Positions 60,669 to 64,000 of a DNA stretch of 64,000 bases are shown here, piece after piece. A program made the position numbers and the translations under genes. Positions within the stretch are counted from its first letter, which is position 1. Each line of letters begins with the position of its first letter. This stretch comes from Micromonospora matsumotoense. GTDB lineage: Bacteria > Actinomycetota > Actinomycetes > Mycobacteriales > Micromonosporaceae. The notes beneath the pieces are model-generated. The model was not told the DNA's origin. It saw only the letters and a list, made by a program, of their open reading frames with translations, and did no database searches. The DNA lies in contig NZ_FMCU01000003.1 of the NCBI RefSeq assembly GCF_900091525.1, positions 434,001-498,000 on the forward strand, written 5' to 3'.

Positions 60669-61139
60669 CTACCCCGATCGAGGTAGTCGCTCCCCCAGCG
60701 TGCGCACGGCGGTCGACGACATCGCCGCCAGTTCGGGCTGGGCGGGCAGGAAGACGGTGGGGACGCCCAGCGACTGGTTCATCGCGGCGAGCCGGCATTC
60801 GACCTGCAGGTCGGTGGTGTTCCGCACACCCCGGACGATCACTCCCACCTGGTGGCGAAGGCAGTAGGCGGAGGTCAGCCCGCGCCAGGTGGCAACGGTG
60901 ACAGAGGTCCATCCGGCCGGCAGCACGGCCCGGACAGCGGCGGCCCGCTCCTGCTCGTCGACGCCCGGATTCTTGCTGCTGTTGACCGCGACGAGCACGA
61001 CCACCTCGTCGAAGAGGGTGCGTGCCCGGTTCACCACGTCCAGATGCCCGGGGGTGAAGGGGTCGAAGCTGCCGGGATAGACGGCACGCACGCGTACCCG
61101 ACCGGGAGTTCCTGCCGGGGGCGGCCCGTCGATGCCCAT
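60669..61139 (-). CDS. CoaD-like nucleotidyltransferase (divergent pantetheine-phosphate adenylyltransferase)
   Basis: 156 residues from ATG 61139. The nucleotidyltransferase motif is intact: VYPGSFDPFTPGHLDVVNRA (T-x-G-H), then FDEVVVLVAVNSSKNPGVDE, VGVIVRGVRNTTDLQVECRL and FLPAQPELAAMSSTAVRTLG. In standard CoaD the second region reads RGLRAVSDFEYELQMAQMN-like, and here it is altered, and the C-terminal end is short. It may be a paralogue with a different substrate or a functional CoaD; which cannot be settled without knowing whether a normal coaD exists elsewhere. It is minus-strand and flanked by palindromes on both sides. Confidence 0.8.
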   Translation of the reverse strand: MGIDGPPPAGTPGRVRVRAVYPGSFDPFTPGHLDVVNRARTLFDEVVVLVAVNSSKNPGVDEQERAAAVRAVLPAGWTSVTVATWRGLTSAYCLRHQVGVIVRGVRNTTDLQVECRLAAMNQSLGVPTVFLPAQPELAAMSSTAVRTLGERLPRSG

Positions 61140-61243
61140 GCCCCGACTGTAGGTTCCGGCCGTCACCACGTGCCAGCGAGACCATGTGTCGCGGCCGCAC
61201 GACTCCTGGCCGGTCCGGGATCGCGCCTGGGCGAAGTCGCCCT

Positions 61244-61324
61244 CTTGATCCACTCCTGTGGGCCGATGTAGCGGTGTCCCGCCGCCCGGGACACCGCTAC
61301 ATCGGCGACATTGAGTTGATCAAG
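61244..61324. repeat. Dispersed palindrome, core GCCGATGTAGCGGT (copy 2)
   Basis: Arms of ~39 bp: CTTGATCCACTC (left end) with GAGTTGATCAAG (right end), and GCCGATGTAGCGGTGTCCCG with CGGGACACCGCTACATCGGC in the middle. It sits between the CoaD-like gene (minus) and the 3' end of GlpQ. Copy 1 is at 6645-6714. Confidence 0.88.
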
Positions 61325-61377
61325 CACCCGACCAGACCCGGCCGGGGGCGGGCGGTCAGCGGGCGGTCAGCGGGCGG

Positions 61378-62520
61378 TCAGCGGGTGGACAGGCCGGCGC
61401 GGGCGGCGACGGCGGTGTCGGGCTGGTCGGCGAAGACGCCGTCCAGGCCGAGGCGGAGGAAGAGTTCGTACTCGGCGGTGATGTCGCCCCGGGCGTTCGG
61501 GTCGGTGCCGATCCGGAAGTCGACCGGGAGGAACTGGTTCTCGGCGCGGAACGTCCAGGCGTGCACCACCAGCTTGTGCCGGTGCGCGTCGCGGATCACC
61601 GTGGTCGGGGCGAGCAGCTTGCCGGTGGCGTCCCGGGGGACGATCAGGTTCTTGTTCAGACCGACCCCGTCGGCGTACTGGGCGATCCCGCGCAGGCCGG
61701 CGGCGGTGGCCAGGTCACGGTAGGTGCGCGGGTCACCGGCGGCGGCGAGGTCGTACGGCTGGCCGGTGGCGTCGAGGAGCTGGACCAGCGGCACGTCGAT
61801 CATCCGGTCGAGCTTGCGCAGGTTGCCGGTCTCGAAGGACTGGATGAAGACCGGGTCGTTGCGGTGGTTCAGCTTGTTGCGGCGCAGCACCGCGACCAGC
61901 GGCTCCTCCAGCGGCAGCCCGATCGAGGCGAAGTAGCTGGGGTGCTTGGTCTCCGGGTAGACGCCGATGGTGCGGCCCCGCGCCTTGGACTCGGCGCGGG
62001 CCAGGTCCAGCACCTCCTGGAAGGTGGGCACCTCGAACCGGCCGTCGAACGCGGTGTTCGCCACCCGCACCTGGGGCAGCCGCTCCTTGGCCCGCAGGGT
62101 CTTCAGCTCGGCCAGGGTGAAGTCCTCGGTGAACCAGCCGGTGACCGGCACCCCGTCGATGGACTTCGTGGCCTTGCGGCCGGCGAACTCCGGGCGGCCC
62201 GCCACGTCGGTCGTACCGGAGATCTCGTTCTCGTGCCGGGCGACCAGCACACGGTCCCGGGTGGAGACCAGGTCCGGCTCGATGTAGTCGGCCCCCAGCC
62301 GGATCGCCAGCCGGTACGCCTCCAGGGTGTGCTCCGGGCGGTAGCCGCTGGCGCCCCGGTGGCCGATCACCACGGGCCGGTGGGTGGCCCGGTCGGCGCG
62401 GTCGGCGCGGTCCGCGTCGTCCTCGCGGGCCGAGGCCGCGCCGGGCACGGCCACCGGAACGGCGACGGCCACGGCGAGCAGCGCGCCGGCCACACCGAGG
62501 GCGGAAAGGGTACGTCGCAA
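61378..62520 (-). CDS. Secreted glycerophosphodiester phosphodiesterase
   Basis: 380 residues from TTG 62520, preferred because GGAG lies 7-10 nt upstream and a signal peptide follows (RRTLSALGVAGALLAVAVAV ... ASA-RED). The GDPD motifs are HRGASGYRPEHTLEAYRLAI (catalytic HRGxxxxxPENT region), GADYIEPDLVSTRDRVLVAR, HENEISGTTD, GVYPETKHPSYFASIGLPLE and VVHAWTFRAENQF. It hydrolyses glycerophosphodiesters to glycerol 3-phosphate and an alcohol, outside the cell. ~11-bp GGGCGGTCAGC repeats (61347-61380) run into its 3' end. Confidence 0.94.
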   Translation of the reverse strand: MRRTLSALGVAGALLAVAVAVPVAVPGAASAREDDADRADRADRATHRPVVIGHRGASGYRPEHTLEAYRLAIRLGADYIEPDLVSTRDRVLVARHENEISGTTDVAGRPEFAGRKATKSIDGVPVTGWFTEDFTLAELKTLRAKERLPQVRVANTAFDGRFEVPTFQEVLDLARAESKARGRTIGVYPETKHPSYFASIGLPLEEPLVAVLRRNKLNHRNDPVFIQSFETGNLRKLDRMIDVPLVQLLDATGQPYDLAAAGDPRTYRDLATAAGLRGIAQYADGVGLNKNLIVPRDATGKLLAPTTVIRDAHRHKLVVHAWTFRAENQFLPVDFRIGTDPNARGDITAEYELFLRLGLDGVFADQPDTAVAARAGLSTR

Positions 62521-62703
62521 CGCGGTCTCCTTCGTCGAGGGGCACCCCGGCCCAGGCGCGGGACGCCCGGCAGGTGCCGATGGGGCGCCCTCAGCAGACC
62601 GGTCGCGGCTGACCGCCAGTTGGTCGTCGACTGGCCGCCAGGTGAACCCTGCGGGATACGCGATTCACCGACCCGATCCCGCCGTAATCGACAGGATTGT
62701 CTG

Positions 62704-64000
62704 GTGCGCCGGTTCCTTCGTCACCCCGTCCGGCTGGTGCCGCTCGGTTTCCTGGTGGCGATCGCGATCGGCACCGGCCTGCTGATGCTGCCCTGGGCGA
62801 CCAGCGCGCACCGCTACACCCCGCTGGTCACCGCGCTCTTCACCGCCACCTCGGCGGTCTCGGTGACCGGCATGAACGTCACCGACACCCCGAACTACTG
62901 GAACGGGTTCGGGCTGGTGATGATCACCGTGCTCACCCAGGCCGGCGGCCTCGGCATCCTCACCGGCGCGGCCCTGGTCAGCCTGACCGTCACCCGCCAG
63001 CTCGGGCTGCGCAACCGGCTGCTGGTGCAGGCCGAGTCCGCCGACTACGGCATCGGCGACATCCGCCGCCTGCTGATGCGCATCGCCGGCACGGTGTTCG
63101 GCTGCGAACTGGTGATGACCATGGTGATCACCGGGCGGCTCTGGCTGACCTACCACTATCCCCCGGGCCGGGCGCTGTGGTCCGGGGTGTTCCACTCGGT
63201 CCAGGCGTTCAACAACGGCGGTTTCAGCCTCTACTCCGAGGGCCTGATCGCCTTCGCCCGCGACCCGTGGGTGACGCTGCCGCTGGCCCTCGGCGCGATC
63301 GTCGGCGGGCTGGGCTTCCCCGCCCTGTTCGAGGCGTTCCGGCAGTGGCGTCGCCCGGTCCGCTGGTCGGTGTCCACCAAGTTGACCATCTGGGGCAGCG
63401 TGGTGCTGCTGGCCACCGGCTTCGTCGGCCTACTCGCCGCCGAGTGGGCCAACCCGTTCACCATCGGCACCTACGACACCCCCGGCAAGGTGCTCGCCTC
63501 GTTCAGCCAGATCGCGCTCAGCCGCACCGGCGGCTTCGATGTGATCAACGTGTCGGCGTTGCGCGAGGAGAGCTATCCCCTGATCATCGCCCTGATGTTC
63601 ATCGGCGGTGGCAGCGCCAGCACCGCCGGTGGCATCAAGGTTTCCACGTTCTTCCTGCTCGGATTCGTCATCTGGGCCGAACTGCGCGGCGAACCCGACG
63701 TCATCGTGGGTCGCCGCCGGATCGCCGCACCCAGCCAGCGGCAGGCGTTGACCGTGGCGCTGCTCAGCGTCGCGCTGGTGACCGTCGGCACGCTCGGCCT
63801 GACCGTGCTCACCACCGGCGTCCGGTTCAACGACACGCTGTTCGAGGTGACCTCCGCGTTCAGCACCACCGGGCTCACCGTCGGGCTGGCCGAGCGGTTG
63901 CCCGAGTCGGGGCAACTGCTGCTGACCGTGCTGATGTACATCGGCCGGATCGGGCCGCTCACCCTCGGCTCGGCGATCGCGTTGAACACCCGACGTCGGC
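62704..64000 (+). CDS. TrkH/KtrB-family potassium channel subunit (3' end outside window)
   Basis: 432 residues are visible from GTG 62704 (VRRFLRHPVRLVPLGFLVAI) and the frame is open at the window edge. Four pore-loop modules give the K+ selectivity filter: TATSAVSVTGMN, QAFNNGGFSLY, ALSRTGGFDVIN and SAFSTTGLTVGLA. Gly of each filter is present. IGGGSASTAGGIKVSTFFLL matches the linker before the last module. A KtrA/TrkA-type regulatory partner would be expected just downstream. Uptake of K+ coupled to Na+ or membrane potential is known for the family. Confidence 0.94.
   Translation, partial: MRRFLRHPVRLVPLGFLVAIAIGTGLLMLPWATSAHRYTPLVTALFTATSAVSVTGMNVTDTPNYWNGFGLVMITVLTQAGGLGILTGAALVSLTVTRQLGLRNRLLVQAESADYGIGDIRRLLMRIAGTVFGCELVMTMVITGRLWLTYHYPPGRALWSGVFHSVQAFNNGGFSLYSEGLIAFARDPWVTLPLALGAIVGGLGFPALFEAFRQWRRPVRWSVSTKLTIWGSVVLLATGFVGLLAAEWANPFTIGTYDTPGKVLASFSQIALSRTGGFDVINVSALREESYPLIIALMFIGGGSASTAGGIKVSTFFLLGFVIWAELRGEPDVIVGRRRIAAPSQRQALTVALLSVALVTVGTLGLTVLTTGVRFNDTLFEVTSAFSTTGLTVGLAERLPESGQLLLTVLMYIGRIGPLTLGSAIALNTRRR

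Overview
This 64-kb stretch is chromosomal DNA from a very GC-rich actinomycete. I infer a member of the Micromonosporaceae, most likely Micromonospora or a close relative. The grounds are the base composition, heavy GTG/TTG start use, the actinobacterial order secE / tRNA-Trp / hadB / hadA / rpmG, the moeZ / DUF3152 / TetR / DUF3107 / DEAD-helicase block shared with mycobacteria, and intergenic palindromes of a kind I associate with Micromonospora. Species cannot be assigned from the sequence alone. I see no prophage, insertion sequence, CRISPR array or rRNA operon.

Layout. 0-2.3 kb, minus strand: translation and export core (partial secE, tRNA-Trp, MaoC-type dehydratase pair hadA/hadB, rpmG, tRNA-Met, tRNA-Thr). 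2.4-5.1 kb: a membrane GGDEF-EAL cyclic-di-GMP enzyme preceded by a 48-residue exported or membrane peptide. 5.6-11.1 kb: small conserved proteins, a hexapeptide acetyltransferase, and a divergent unit in which three tiny overlapping genes face a UTRA-type GntR regulator, a DMT exporter and a PP2C-like phosphatase across two palindromic operators. 11.2-15.7 kb: tRNA-Tyr, yajQ, two MFS transporters, htpX. 15.9-32.5 kb: an incomplete, interrupted complex I cluster (nuoN-M-L-K-J-I, then nuoH-C, then nuoB, all minus). It is split by a Uma2 nuclease, a SnoaL-like protein, a glutathionyl-hydroquinone reductase homologue, a secreted subtilase, a glucose-dehydrogenase-like enzyme and a DUF2252 protein. 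33.5-41.6 kb: PLP decarboxylase plus GPH-type transporter, alkyltransferase-like protein, proBA, a terpene-cyclase-repeat protein, moeZ. 41.7-51.8 kb: tandem DUF3152 proteins, an alpha/beta hydrolase, a 1216-residue repetitive protein, TetR, DUF3107, DEAD-box helicase. 52.3-64 kb: methyltransferase, HTH protein, metal-binding-like membrane protein, RecQ fused to a phosphoribosyltransferase, DivIVA-domain protein, a minimal GntR protein, a CoaD-like protein, GlpQ, and a TrkH/KtrB potassium channel that runs off the end.

The most unusual signal is not a gene. Short tandem arrays (59-bp units in the nuo cluster, 44/45-bp units near 58.9 kb) sit exactly where one gene's stop and the next gene's start share an (A/G)TGA tetranucleotide, so genes that probably once overlapped by 4 nt are now pushed apart. 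At least four families of long dispersed palindromes also occupy intergenic gaps, including a nested 174-bp structure beside nuoB. The nuo set has no A, D, E, F or G subunit gene in the window, so it cannot encode a complete standard complex I by itself.
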